From: Yoonia sediminilitoris
GTDB lineage: Bacteria; Pseudomonadota; Alphaproteobacteria; Rhodobacterales; Rhodobacteraceae
Assembly (NCBI RefSeq): GCF_003058085.1
Contig: NZ_QBUD01000017.1
Coordinates: forward strand, 1-64,000
Length of the DNA stretch: 64,000 bases
Reading direction: 5' to 3'
The notes below the pieces were generated by a model. The model saw nothing but the letters and a program-made list of their open reading frames with translations, did not search any database and was not told the DNA's origin. Made by a program: the position numbers and the translations under genes. Shown here piece by piece: positions 37,363 to 46,686 of this stretch. Position 1 is the stretch's first letter; the number at the start of each line of letters is the position of its first letter.

Positions 37363-38166
37363 ATGGCTCATGTGACCGGTGACGGCACAGTCGGAAAGGC
37401 GCTGGAAGTGCTGGATCAGGTGGCAGCCTTTGGGCGGCCTGTCCGGTTCAGCGAATTGCTGGCGCAGTCGCCGTTTCCCAAGCCCACGCTTTACCGCTTT
37501 GTGCAGACGCTCACCAACCAGCGTATGCTGGCCTATGATCCTGACAGGCAGACCTATACGCCGGGGCTGCGGCTTGTGCGGCTGGCCCATGCCGCATGGG
37601 AACAATCCACATTGGCCCCGATTGCCCGCCCGCATATAGAGGCGCTGAGCAGTCAAGTGGGTGAAACGGTGCATCTGGCGCAGTTGGATCATGCGCATGT
37701 GCTTTACGTGGACAAGGTCAACGCAGCCCAGCCGGTTGAGATGTACAGTCAGGCTGGCAAGATCGGACCGGCCTATTGCACTGGCGTTGGCAAGACCATG
37801 CTTGCATTTATCGCGTCTGACCGGGTTGAAGAGTGCATCGCACAGCAATCGTTTCATATTTTCACGCCGCATACCCTGACCGGACCAGAGGCATTGCGGG
37901 AGGAGTTGCGCGACATCCGTACCCGTGGCTATGGGTTCGACCGTGAAGAGCATGAGCCCGGCATTATTTGCGTCGCGATGCCGATCCTGTCGGAAAGCGG
38001 GCGCGTGCATGGGGCTATCTCTGTGACTAGCACAACAGAACGCAACGATCTGGCAGGCCTCGAAGCGCAGGTGCCTCTCTTGCGAGAAACGGCAACCAGT
38101 ATTTCAAGGGATATCCATAACTGGAGCTTCCCTGACCATGACAAGAAACAAGCAACGGGGGGATAG
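37363..38166 (+). CDS. IclR-family transcriptional regulator
   Basis: A 267-residue regulator. An N-terminal winged helix-turn-helix (residues about 8-70, with FSELLAQSPFPKPTLYRFVQ) is joined to the IclR effector domain (GETVHLAQLDHAHVLYVDKV and GYGFDREEHEPGIICVAMPI). The strong AGGGAGGA before the ATG at 37363 decides the start. It lies between the divergent binding-protein gene and the ATPase gene, so it is the likely local regulator of the galactoside operon. The effector is unknown. Confidence 0.9.
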   Translation: MAHVTGDGTVGKALEVLDQVAAFGRPVRFSELLAQSPFPKPTLYRFVQTLTNQRMLAYDPDRQTYTPGLRLVRLAHAAWEQSTLAPIARPHIEALSSQVGETVHLAQLDHAHVLYVDKVNAAQPVEMYSQAGKIGPAYCTGVGKTMLAFIASDRVEECIAQQSFHIFTPHTLTGPEALREELRDIRTRGYGFDREEHEPGIICVAMPILSESGRVHGAISVTSTTERNDLAGLEAQVPLLRETATSISRDIHNWSFPDHDKKQATGG

Positions 38167-38169
38167 GCC

Positions 38170-39231
38170 ATGTCAGGTGTGACACTGAACAAGGTAATCA
38201 AGAAGTATGGCGATGTGCAGGTCATCCATGGGATTGATCTGGAGATCAACGATGGTGAATTCTGCGTCTTTGTCGGACCGTCCGGCTGCGGAAAATCCAC
38301 ATTGCTGCGCATGGTCGCAGGGCTTGAGGAAACGACCGATGGTCAGATCAATATTGGCACCCGGGATGTCACCCGCATGGACCCGTCCCAGCGCGGGGTT
38401 GCGATGGTGTTCCAGACCTATGCGCTATATCCGCATATGACAGTCAAGGATAACATGGGGTTTGGCCTGAAAATGAATGGCCACCCCAAGGCCGAGATTG
38501 CCGAAAAGGTCGCCGAAGCGACCCGTATTCTGAAACTTGAACAATATCTTGACCGCAAGCCTTCTGCCTTGTCGGGGGGGCAGCGGCAGCGGGTGTCCAT
38601 CGGGCGCGCCATCGTGCGCGGGCCCGAGGTGTTTTTGTTCGATGAACCCCTGTCGAATCTGGACGCCGAACTGCGGGTTGAAATGCGTGTCGAGATCGCG
38701 CGCCTGCACAAGGAAATCGGCGCCACGATGATCTATGTGACCCACGATCAGGTCGAGGCGATGACGTTGGCCGACAAGATCGTCGTGCTGCGCGCGGGCA
38801 ATATCGAACAGGTGGGCGCGCCGATGGAGTTGTACCGTGACCCCGATAACAAGTTTGTGGCTGGTTTCATCGGATCACCGGCGATGAATTTCCTTGAAGG
38901 AGTCGCCAACGATGGCGCGGTGACAGTGCCCGGCATGAAGGCCAGTTTCGACGGGGTGATCGCGCCAGCCTACAGCGGCAAGAAAATCACCGTGGGTATG
39001 CGGGCCGAACATCTGATGGTGGACCCAGGCGGTGACACGCACACCGTTGAAATGACAGAAAGCCTTGGCGGCGTGTCCTTCGTTTATCTGACCGGTGACA
39101 CAGGCGAGAGGATCGTGATCGAGGAACGCGGCGACGAACGCTCGGCCGAAGGGGCGCGTGTTGGCGTGAGCATCGACAAAAGCCGCCTGTATCTGTTTGA
39201 CGCCGAAACAGAGGCGCGTATTCGGACCTAG
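38170..39231 (+). CDS. sugar ABC transporter ATP-binding protein (UgpC/MsmK type)
   Basis: A 353-residue ATPase. Walker A GPSGCGKST, Q-loop VFQTYALYPHMTV, signature LSGGQRQRV and Walker B VFLFDEPLSNLD are all present, and a C-terminal TOBE regulatory domain (about 240-350) follows. It starts 3 bases after the IclR stop and completes the CUT1 importer whose membrane parts are encoded on the other strand. Confidence 0.93.
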   Translation: MSGVTLNKVIKKYGDVQVIHGIDLEINDGEFCVFVGPSGCGKSTLLRMVAGLEETTDGQINIGTRDVTRMDPSQRGVAMVFQTYALYPHMTVKDNMGFGLKMNGHPKAEIAEKVAEATRILKLEQYLDRKPSALSGGQRQRVSIGRAIVRGPEVFLFDEPLSNLDAELRVEMRVEIARLHKEIGATMIYVTHDQVEAMTLADKIVVLRAGNIEQVGAPMELYRDPDNKFVAGFIGSPAMNFLEGVANDGAVTVPGMKASFDGVIAPAYSGKKITVGMRAEHLMVDPGGDTHTVEMTESLGGVSFVYLTGDTGERIVIEERGDERSAEGARVGVSIDKSRLYLFDAETEARIRT

Positions 39232-39324
39232 TACCCGCAGGTTCGGGGCGCTGCGCAATCGCATTGCGGCACGGCCAATTCTGCGAGAGTGTGGCGACAG
39301 CCCGCATCTGGCAAGGAGAATACC

Positions 39325-40536
39325 GTGGAGCTCGACGTCGAACAGATCAAAGCCGTCTACGAGACGATCAAACCCGCGACCATACGCACGCCCATGGTGC
39401 CCGCGACCCGGTTGTCGCACCATCTGGGCATTGATCTGTCGCTCAAGCTGGAAAACCTGCAACACACCAACGCCTTCAAGGCGCGTGGCGCGCTGGCCAA
39501 GCTGCTGACCCTGACGGACGACATGCGCAAAACCGGCGTGATCGCCTGTAGCGCGGGCAACCATGCGCAGGGTGTTGCCTATCACTCAAACCGGCTTGGT
39601 ATTCCGGCAACAATCGTGATGCCGGAGGGGACACCTTTCAACAAGATCAAACGCACGAGCGATCTGGGGGCAGAGGTGGTTATCCATGGCCAAGGCTTCG
39701 ATGACAGCGTGCAGTTCACGCTTGATCTGGCTGCGCAAAAGGGCCTGACATTTATCCATCCGTTTGACGACCCGATGGTTGTGGCGGGCCAAGGCACTGT
39801 CGCGCTGGAGATGCTCGAACAGGACCCTGATCTTGATACAATTGTTGTACCGATTGGCGGCGGTGGCCTGATCGCGGGCATGGCTATCGCGGCCAAAGGC
39901 GTCAAACCCCAGATCGAGATCGTGGGCGCGCAGGCGCATCTGTTTGATGCGGCCAAGGCTGATTTTGACGAGGCCGCGCCCAACTTTGCAGGCGCAACAC
40001 TGGCCGAAGGCATTGCGGTGCGCCAGCCTGCGGATGCAAATCTTGACGTGATCCGCCGCCTTGTCGACCGTATCGACAGCGCGACAGAGGCCGAAATCGA
40101 GAATGCGATCTTTGATCTGCTATCCTACGAAAAGCTGGTCGCCGAGGGTGCCGCAGGCGCCGGGCTGGCCGTGATAGAAAAGCATCTGGACCAATATAAA
40201 GGCAAAAAGGTGGGCCTTGTGATTTGCGGCGGGAATATCGATTCCCGCCTGCTGTCCACGCTGATCCTGCGCGGCCTGATGCGCGATGGCCGGATCACGC
40301 GGCTGACGTTTGAAATCAGCGACACGCCCGGTCAACTTTCCAAAATATCGCGGATCATCGGGGACGCGGGGGCCAACGTGATTGAAGTGATCCACCAACG
40401 CATGATGCAAAGCGTATCGCTGAAACAGGCCGAACTTGAGGTCGTCATCGAAGCTCGCGACCAGACCCATGTGGATGAAATCGTTGGCGCATTGCGGGAA
40501 AACGGGCTGACAGTCCGCATCCCCCAAGACGTATGA
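39325..40536 (+). CDS. ilvA: threonine ammonia-lyase (threonine dehydratase)
   Basis: A 403-residue PLP enzyme making 2-oxobutanoate for isoleucine or degrading threonine. The PLP lysine is in NLQHTNAFKARGAL, the glycine-rich phosphate loop is VPIGGGGLIAGMA, and a C-terminal ACT-like domain (about 325-403) begins ITRLTFEISDTPGQL. The GTG at 39325 is chosen because AAGGAGA lies seven bases upstream; earlier ATG gives a poor start. The short single-ACT form resembles catabolic or alphaproteobacterial types. Confidence 0.92.
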   Translation: MELDVEQIKAVYETIKPATIRTPMVPATRLSHHLGIDLSLKLENLQHTNAFKARGALAKLLTLTDDMRKTGVIACSAGNHAQGVAYHSNRLGIPATIVMPEGTPFNKIKRTSDLGAEVVIHGQGFDDSVQFTLDLAAQKGLTFIHPFDDPMVVAGQGTVALEMLEQDPDLDTIVVPIGGGGLIAGMAIAAKGVKPQIEIVGAQAHLFDAAKADFDEAAPNFAGATLAEGIAVRQPADANLDVIRRLVDRIDSATEAEIENAIFDLLSYEKLVAEGAAGAGLAVIEKHLDQYKGKKVGLVICGGNIDSRLLSTLILRGLMRDGRITRLTFEISDTPGQLSKISRIIGDAGANVIEVIHQRMMQSVSLKQAELEVVIEARDQTHVDEIVGALRENGLTVRIPQDV

Positions 40537-40648
40537 TCACCTGTTCGGCCCCGCCGATAACTGGAATTCTCAGAAAATCAATTGGATAGTAGCACGTCCG
40601 CAAAGAGCCCACTTAGACCAATGGTGCGTGCTGCACGAATGTCGGTTC

Positions 40649-41233
40649 TTATTGGTCGTCGCATCCGTTGTGGCGTTGCCACAATGTTGCATCGTGCCCA
40701 TCTGGAACAGATGAACACGGGTCCGAAGCGTAGCCTCGCAAGACAGCGTATGCGGCGACCTTCTCTGCGCTCAAAAGCTCCGTTGTCATCAAATGGCGTG
40801 ATAGATGAACATATCTTAGATCAGCGCGCGCAGCTTCCGCTTCATCAATGAGGTGCCTCAGCTGATTTGCATCCAAACTGGTCGATCTAAATCCCTCGTC
40901 CAGACTGCGCTCTGCCTCTATTAATGCTTCGCCCTTTGCGATGGCATCGACACGCATCTCTTTAAATATCATGGATATGCGTTGTTGCTGCCCGTCAGAA
41001 AGGTCGAGTTCATCAGCGAGTTCGAGAACATGAGCCGGACCCGGATAACCATTGAGTTCAGCAGGCAAGGCAAGGCCCCAACCTGACCCTTCCCGCAAAG
41101 CTTCGATGTCTTGTTCAGACAGGCTTGTGATCTCACGCGTTTCAAAGCCCTGATATGGCTGATGCGTCTCGTCGGCTGCCGCAATAGATGAGAAAGCGAC
41201 CGAAGCGATGAGGAAAGCGAATAATCTTGTCAT
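40649..41233 (-). CDS. Spy/CpxP-like periplasmic protein
   Basis: A 194-residue exported protein. The signal peptide LFAFLLIA-like LFAFLIASVAFSSIAAADE is cleaved near residue 20. The mature part is helical and charged, with a LELADELDLSDGQQQRISMI region that resembles the LTxxQ repeats of Spy/CpxP chaperones and periplasmic metal-resistance sensors. A pair of cysteines lies near the C-terminus (DPCSS and HNGCDD). It diverges from a Crp-like regulator over 50 bases, so the two may form a regulator-target pair. Confidence 0.7.
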   Translation of the reverse strand: MTRLFAFLIASVAFSSIAAADETHQPYQGFETREITSLSEQDIEALREGSGWGLALPAELNGYPGPAHVLELADELDLSDGQQQRISMIFKEMRVDAIAKGEALIEAERSLDEGFRSTSLDANQLRHLIDEAEAARADLRYVHLSRHLMTTELLSAEKVAAYAVLRGYASDPCSSVPDGHDATLWQRHNGCDDQ

Positions 41234-41283
41234 GTAAATCTCCTTCTTTCCTTAACATCTGGCGCAATCTAGTCTGATTCCAT

Positions 41284-41820
41284 ATGATACCTATCATGTG
41301 GCGGGATTTTCCGATCTTTGAAGCCAAGACGGTTCGGCAATTTGGTCCTGGCGATATCGTCTTTCGATCTGAGTCCGAGGTGACGCAGGTATTTCTGGTA
41401 TGCAAAGGTCACACCGCGCTGGTCCGGCCACTGGCGTCAGGACAACAAGCAGTTTTGCAGCGTGCATCATCCGGACATATCATCGCTGAGGCATCCGTGT
41501 ATGCGCGCAGATATCATTGTGATTGTATAGCGGTGGAACCGTCTGAGCTCGCATCTATGCCGCGCGAGTCCTTTCTAGATGCGCTTCGATCCAATCAGCC
41601 CCTATCCGAAGCTTGGGCTTCGTATCTGGCGCATGGCGTCCAACAAGCACGGATGCGTGCTGAAGTCCGCAGTCTGAAAACTGTTGCAGAGCGACTTGAT
41701 GCGTGGATGGCTGAGTACGGCAATCTTCCCCAGAGAGGTAAGTGGCAAGGCTTAGCAGATGAATTGTCTGTAAGCCGCGAAGCCCTATACCGCGAGTTGG
41801 CGCGACGTCGAATTTCGTGA
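41284..41820 (+). CDS. Crp/Fnr-family transcriptional regulator
   Basis: A 178-residue protein with an N-terminal cyclic-nucleotide-binding-like beta-barrel (residues about 15-95, QFGPGDIVFRSESEV) and a C-terminal helix-turn-helix (GLADELSVSREALYRELARR). No cysteine cluster of the FNR type is visible at the N-terminus, so an oxygen-sensing cluster is unlikely. It is shorter than Crp by about 30 residues. A start at 41299 is possible. It diverges from the Spy-like gene, and the gap to soeC on the right (158 bases) holds nothing recognisable. Confidence 0.82.
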   Translation: MIPIMWRDFPIFEAKTVRQFGPGDIVFRSESEVTQVFLVCKGHTALVRPLASGQQAVLQRASSGHIIAEASVYARRYHCDCIAVEPSELASMPRESFLDALRSNQPLSEAWASYLAHGVQQARMRAEVRSLKTVAERLDAWMAEYGNLPQRGKWQGLADELSVSREALYRELARRRIS

Positions 41821-41978
41821 CATGCATTGCTGCAAAAGCCGACATTCAAATTGGAACCCTAAACGGCAGCAAAGTGCGCACAACATTCATCGATATTAAG
41901 CTCTGCAATTGCTCGAGTGGCCTCATCTCCAGTCCCGTGCCACTTGTGCGTCACAGGCCATGCCTTGCGAACTGGCGA

Positions 41979-42851
41979 CTACCTCTTCCCGTAATACAGC
42001 CCCACCACATGTTCGGCCTGTGCAAAGAACAGCCAGCGCAGGGCCAGCATGCCGGTGAGGTGGCTGAGCACGGCCAGAACGGCAAGCAGGTGACTGAACG
42101 GCAAGAGCAGCAGAATCACAGGCACGACAAAGCCAAGGCCCAACGCCAAAATCCGCAATTGTTGCGCATGTTTGCGCCCCACTTCGTGGATGAATTCACG
42201 CATCAGATAGTTGGTGCCGGTGTGCGGCGGTTCGAACGCGCGGACCTTGCCTATGTGGCCAAGGCCTGTGGCGGTTTCCATATTGGTGCCGGATGCAGCC
42301 AGCCGCGTATCGCCGCTAGTCCATGCGTAGAATTGTAAGCCGCCTGCGATGAGGAACAGAATAATGGTCAGCCATATCTGGCCTGTCATCAAGGCTCCGC
42401 CGCCGATGGACAGCGTCAGAAACAGGGCAGGGGTTGTCCAGTGTTTCCAGCGCGGCACGGTTTTCAACTGTGCATAGATCATCGCGGTCGTGAACACTGT
42501 GCCGAGTGATCCCACGGCCCCCAGAAAGCCCAACAGGCCAAGCCTCGTGCCCGCAAACACCAGCCCGGCCCCGTAGATGGCCATGATAAACAGTGTTGCG
42601 ACGGCACAAATGCCCTCACGGCTGAGCCAACTTGTTTTCCACTGACTGAAAGCCTTGACCGCCCGTTCGGGGTGCCCGAGGTGAAAGGTCGAGGCCAGCA
42701 AGCCACCAACGGCAAACAGATATGCGATGGCAAACCAGATGAAGGCCCCGAAGCCCGTGGGCACAATCGCCCCCAGACCCAGCCAGAATAACATGCCAAA
42801 ACCGATGCCGGAAAAGACAGTGAATACGATAACGGATGGTGCTGGATGCAT
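41979..42851 (-). CDS. soeC: sulfite dehydrogenase membrane anchor SoeC (DmsC family)
   Basis: A 290-residue integral membrane protein with eight or nine hydrophobic segments, of the DmsC/NrfD-like anchor group. It starts MHPAPSVIVFTVFSGIGFG, as in roseobacter homologues, and contains the GGLLASTFHLGHPERA motif. It passes electrons from the iron-sulfur subunit to the quinone pool. The start overlaps the soeB stop. The name soeC rests mainly on context: the cytoplasmic molybdenum subunit, the four-cluster SoeB and the taurine genes in the same run. DMSO reductase anchor is the alternative. Confidence 0.78.
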   Translation of the reverse strand: MHPAPSVIVFTVFSGIGFGMLFWLGLGAIVPTGFGAFIWFAIAYLFAVGGLLASTFHLGHPERAVKAFSQWKTSWLSREGICAVATLFIMAIYGAGLVFAGTRLGLLGFLGAVGSLGTVFTTAMIYAQLKTVPRWKHWTTPALFLTLSIGGGALMTGQIWLTIILFLIAGGLQFYAWTSGDTRLAASGTNMETATGLGHIGKVRAFEPPHTGTNYLMREFIHEVGRKHAQQLRILALGLGFVVPVILLLLPFSHLLAVLAVLSHLTGMLALRWLFFAQAEHVVGLYYGKR

Positions 42852-43612
42852 TATTTGGCTCCTCCGGGCAGGGCAGACAGGGCTTTGTCAAGCCACGCGG
42901 CAAAGCCTTTGCCGTCTTGGGCGATAGGTTCAAGATAGGGGGCGAGCACGTCAAATTCAGGCATCTCGTCCTTTGGGCGCGGCGGCAGGTATTTGTTGAC
43001 CGGCTTGGTGCCCTGTTCGGGCATCAGGTCAAACCCGCCGCGTTCGGCCACCAGTTTGGACACGTCGCTGTCCGCATCGCCCAGATCGCCAAAGTGGCGG
43101 GCGCCAGCGGGGCAGGTGCGTACGCAAGCAGGCTGGCGGTCTTCTTCGGGCAGGTTTTCGTTATAGATACGGTCAACGCAAAGGGTACATTTCTTCATCA
43201 CCCCTTCGGCAGCGTCCAGTTCGCGCGCACCGTATGGGCAGGCCCATGCACATAACCCGCAGCCAATGCAGTCGCTTTCATTGACCAGCACTATTCCGTC
43301 TTCGCTGCGTTTGTAGCTGGCACCGGTTGGGCAGACGGTGACACAGGGGGCATCCTCGCAATGAAGACACGACTTGGGGAAATGGATCAACTGGGCTGCA
43401 CCGGCATCCGGTTGCACTTCGTAGGAATGCACGCGGTTCAGGAAAGTCCCCGTCGGGTCGCCGCCGTAGGGGTCCTGGTCAGACAGCGGCGCGCCGTAGT
43501 TTTCGGTGTTCCAGCCCTTGCAGGAAATCACGCAGGCGTGGCACCCGACGCAGGTATCCAGATCAATGACCAGCCCTAGTTTCTTGGTGGATGGCGGTGG
43601 CAACTGGGTCAT
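42851..43612 (-). CDS. soeB: sulfite dehydrogenase iron-sulfur subunit SoeB
   Basis: A 253-residue protein with four 4Fe-4S binding motifs: CVGCHACVISC, CEDAPCVTVCPTG, CIGCGLCAWACPYG and CTLCVD with the later CVRTCPAGA. There is no Tat signal, so the subunit stays in the cytoplasm with SoeA. It relays electrons from the molybdenum subunit to SoeC. It overlaps the small upstream ORF and soeC by a few bases at each end. Confidence 0.82.
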   Translation of the reverse strand: MTQLPPPSTKKLGLVIDLDTCVGCHACVISCKGWNTENYGAPLSDQDPYGGDPTGTFLNRVHSYEVQPDAGAAQLIHFPKSCLHCEDAPCVTVCPTGASYKRSEDGIVLVNESDCIGCGLCAWACPYGARELDAAEGVMKKCTLCVDRIYNENLPEEDRQPACVRTCPAGARHFGDLGDADSDVSKLVAERGGFDLMPEQGTKPVNKYLPPRPKDEMPEFDVLAPYLEPIAQDGKGFAAWLDKALSALPGGAK

Positions 43613-43758
43613 GTGGTGGCCCTTTCGATAGGTGCTGGCGCAAGCTGGCCAATGGGTTGTTCTTTGGCGCTATCCCACGTGGCGATAAACCAGATGAAGC
43701 TGCCAAGTGTCAGGGTGATGAAGGCTGCGATCAGCATGAGAATATGCGCCTTTTTCAT
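43609..43758 (-). CDS. 49-residue single-pass membrane protein between soeA and soeB
   Basis: A short frame that overlaps both flanking genes by four bases (ATGA at each junction) and so must be coupled to them. It reads MKKAHILMLIAAFITLTLGS and then FIWFIATWDSAKE, followed by a hydrophilic tail ending PAPIERATT. The first 28 residues form one membrane helix; two lysines at the front favour an N-in orientation. The tight coupling on both sides and the sensible composition support a real gene. It could be an accessory or assembly subunit of the molybdenum enzyme, like small subunits of other oxidoreductases. No family is recognised. Confidence 0.75.
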   Translation of the reverse strand: MKKAHILMLIAAFITLTLGSFIWFIATWDSAKEQPIGQLAPAPIERATT

Positions 43759-46583
43759 TTTCTGACCTTCCACTCCAAATGGGTGGGGGCGTCAGGGACC
43801 GGCGATTTGATGGCGGGCATCGCGGGCTGGGCTTCGTTCGGGATCGCGGATTTTTCGATTTTGACCCGCAAGTCAAACCAGGCCGCCTGACCGGTTACAG
43901 GGTCAGAGTTCGCCCATCGCAGCCCGTCGCCCTTGGGCGGCATCAATTCATGGATCAGGTGATTGAGCAGGAAGCCCTTGGTCGCCTCGGGCGCGTTCTT
44001 GTCCAATGCCCATGCGCCTTTGCGTTTGCCGATGGCGTTCCATGTCCAGACCGTATTTTCGTTAAGGCTGGCCTGATGCGCGACCGGCACAACGATGGAC
44101 CCGTGGACCGACGACACCTTCGCCCAATCGCCATCTGAAAAGCCGTTCGCTTCCCAGATTTTGGTTGGCACATATAACGGGTTATGCCCGTGGATTTGCC
44201 GCAGCCATGCGTTCTGGGTGCCCCATGAATGGTACATCGCCATCGGCCGCTGTGTCAGCGCATGGATCGGGTATTCGTTCAGATCGACGGCGGTATCTTC
44301 GAATGGTTCATACCAGATCGGCAGCGGGTCCATCGTAGACATCAACCGGTCGCGCAGGTGTTCGGGGGGCTGGCGGGTGCCGATGCCTTCGGCGGCTGCC
44401 TGAAACTTGCGCAGCGGTTCGACATAAAGCTGGAAGATGTAGGGCTGGACCACATCGTAAAAGCCCATTTTGACAGCCCAATCCTGATAATCCATGCTGA
44501 ACGGTTTGTAGTAGGCGGCGTTCTCGGGGACATGCTCGATCCAGAAACCGCCGTTGTCGATATAGCTCTGCAACTGGTCGGGGTTCACGTCACCGCGCCC
44601 GCCTTGGGGGCCGTTGTCACCTTTGCGGAAACCGGCCAGCGGGCCGATGCCGGGGCGCCGGATGTGGTTGGTGATGTAGTCGGCATAGTCGGCGTATTTC
44701 TGGCTGCCATCGTCATTCACAAACCCCGGCAAGCCCAGCATGCCGCCCAGTTCACACAGCACCGACTGAAACCCGCGCACGTCGCGGTCAGGTTCCACCA
44801 CGGGCCAGCGGATCGCATCGGCAACGCCGTCAGCCTCACAAATCGGCCGGTCCAGCAGGGAGATACAATCGTGCCGTTCCAGATACGTCGTGTCGGGCAG
44901 GATCAGGTCAGCATAGGCGACCATTTCAGACGAATAGGCATCGGAATAGATGATATGCGGGATCACATAGTCGCCATTTTCATCCTTGTCGGTAAGCATC
45001 TTGTGGACGCCACCGACGTTCATCGATGAATTCCACGACATGTTCGCCATATACATGAACAGCGTGTCGATTTTGTAGGGCACACCGGCATGGGCGTTGG
45101 AAATGACCATATGCATCAACCCGTGGGCCGACATCGGGTTTTCCCATGAATAGGCCTTGTCGATGCGGGTCGGATTGCCGTCATCATCCAGCAGCAGGTC
45201 TTCGGGGCCGTGGGTATAGCCAAGGTGTGGCCCATCGAGTGCGGCACCCGGCGTAACCTTGCCGTGCGGCTTGGGGTGGGCGGTCGCGGGTTTGGGGTAG
45301 GGCGGTTTGAACCGCATCCCGCCGGGGGTTTCCACAGACCCAAGCAGGATTTGCAGCACATGCAGCGCGCGGCATGTCTGGAATCCGTTGGAATGTGCTG
45401 AAATCCCCCGCATCGCGTGAAAACTGACCGGGCGTCCGACCATTTTGGCGTGCTTCTTGCCCCGGAAGTCGGTCCATTCACGATCAAGCTCAATCGCTTC
45501 GTCAAAGGCCACGCGAGCCAGATCGGCAGCAATAGCGCGGATGCGTTCGGCGGAGATGCCGCATTTTTCGGCCACTGCCTCTGGCGCGTAGTCGTCCTGC
45601 AGATAGCGGTCAGCCATCAGGTGGAACACGGGCCGATGCGTGACGCCCTTGTCGCGGTAGGTGGCGGACAAGTCAGGCTCGACCCCTTGACCGTTCCATG
45701 GGGCCAGCTTGCCGGTGTTGCGGTCAATCACCTGCGGCTGGCCGTCGCTGTCGCGCAAAAACAGGCCAAACTGGTCGCTGTCGGCGTCTTCGTTCACCAG
45801 AACAGAGGCATTGGTGAAACGCGCCAGATAGTCCAGATCAACCTTGCCCGCCTTCATCAGGCAGTGGACAATCGCAAGGATAAACAGACCGTCTGTGCCG
45901 GGCGTGATGCCGACCCAATCGTCGGCGACGGCGTTGTAGCCTGTGCGGATAGGGTTTACCCCGATCATCCGCGCGCCGCGCTTCTTGAGCTTGCCAATGC
46001 CCATCTTGATCGGGTTGCTGTCGTGGTCCTCGGCCACGCCGAACAGCATGAACAGCTTGGTGTTGTCCCAATCGGGCTGTCCGAATTCCCAGAACGCCCC
46101 GCCCATCGTATAGATGCCCGCTGCTGCCATGTTCACCGAACAGAACCCGCCGTGCGCGGCATAATTCGGGGTGCCGAATCCTTGCGCCCAGAAGCTGGTG
46201 AAAGATTGTGACTGGTCTCGGCCTGTAAAGAACGCCAGCTTTTCGGGGTGCTTTTCACGCACGGGTTTGAGCCATTCAACGGCCTTTTTCAGGGCCGCGT
46301 CCCAACTGATTTCGACGAATTCACCCGAACCACGCTCGCCCACCCGCATCAGGGGCGCGCGCAGACGGGACGGCGCGTTATGCTGCATGATCCCGGCGGA
46401 GCCTTTGGCGCACAATACGCCCTGGTTCACCGGATGGTCTTTGTTGCCTTCGATATAGGCGACCTTGCCGTCCTTCATATGCACGTTGATGCCACAGCGG
46501 CAGGCACACATGTAGCAAGTGGTTTTGCGCACCTCGTCCGAAACCTTGGGGGATGTATCAATGTTTGGCTGATCTAGTGACAT
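43755..46583 (-). CDS. soeA: sulfite dehydrogenase molybdopterin subunit SoeA
   Basis: A 942-residue molybdopterin oxidoreductase of the DMSO reductase superfamily. The N-terminal 4Fe-4S motif is CYMCACRCGINVHMKDG with a later GVLCAKG, followed by domains binding bis-MGD (FFTGRDQSQSFTSFWAQGFG, GVNPIRTGYNA) and a C-terminal dinucleotide-binding domain (HALTQRPMAMYHSWGTQNAW). There is no twin-arginine signal, unlike periplasmic DmsA or thiosulfate and arsenite enzymes. This agrees with the cytoplasm-facing SoeABC sulfite dehydrogenase. The same run encodes Xsc, which releases sulfite, so sulfite is the favoured substrate. A 103-base gap to the TSUP gene is the largest in the run. Confidence 0.8.
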   Translation of the reverse strand: MSLDQPNIDTSPKVSDEVRKTTCYMCACRCGINVHMKDGKVAYIEGNKDHPVNQGVLCAKGSAGIMQHNAPSRLRAPLMRVGERGSGEFVEISWDAALKKAVEWLKPVREKHPEKLAFFTGRDQSQSFTSFWAQGFGTPNYAAHGGFCSVNMAAAGIYTMGGAFWEFGQPDWDNTKLFMLFGVAEDHDSNPIKMGIGKLKKRGARMIGVNPIRTGYNAVADDWVGITPGTDGLFILAIVHCLMKAGKVDLDYLARFTNASVLVNEDADSDQFGLFLRDSDGQPQVIDRNTGKLAPWNGQGVEPDLSATYRDKGVTHRPVFHLMADRYLQDDYAPEAVAEKCGISAERIRAIAADLARVAFDEAIELDREWTDFRGKKHAKMVGRPVSFHAMRGISAHSNGFQTCRALHVLQILLGSVETPGGMRFKPPYPKPATAHPKPHGKVTPGAALDGPHLGYTHGPEDLLLDDDGNPTRIDKAYSWENPMSAHGLMHMVISNAHAGVPYKIDTLFMYMANMSWNSSMNVGGVHKMLTDKDENGDYVIPHIIYSDAYSSEMVAYADLILPDTTYLERHDCISLLDRPICEADGVADAIRWPVVEPDRDVRGFQSVLCELGGMLGLPGFVNDDGSQKYADYADYITNHIRRPGIGPLAGFRKGDNGPQGGRGDVNPDQLQSYIDNGGFWIEHVPENAAYYKPFSMDYQDWAVKMGFYDVVQPYIFQLYVEPLRKFQAAAEGIGTRQPPEHLRDRLMSTMDPLPIWYEPFEDTAVDLNEYPIHALTQRPMAMYHSWGTQNAWLRQIHGHNPLYVPTKIWEANGFSDGDWAKVSSVHGSIVVPVAHQASLNENTVWTWNAIGKRKGAWALDKNAPEATKGFLLNHLIHELMPPKGDGLRWANSDPVTGQAAWFDLRVKIEKSAIPNEAQPAMPAIKSPVPDAPTHLEWKVRK

Positions 46584-46686
46584 AACAGTTACCTTTCGGG
46601 TCGGGCATTCAGTGACGAGTTAACCCCGGCGGGGGGCAAAATGGCAATGGAATTAGGCCAAGTTGCGTATGATATTAACCTGCGGC

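Noticed and set aside
41979-46583. DMSO reductase operon dmsABC
   Set aside because: The catalytic subunit has no twin-arginine signal, and the run is continuous with xsc, pta and sulfite exporters. SoeABC is the better fit, although DmsC-family similarity of the anchor was noted.
46584-46686. TauR repeat upstream of soeA
   Set aside because: A single TTGGCCTAA-like sequence occurs on the minus strand without a partner at 22-23 bases.
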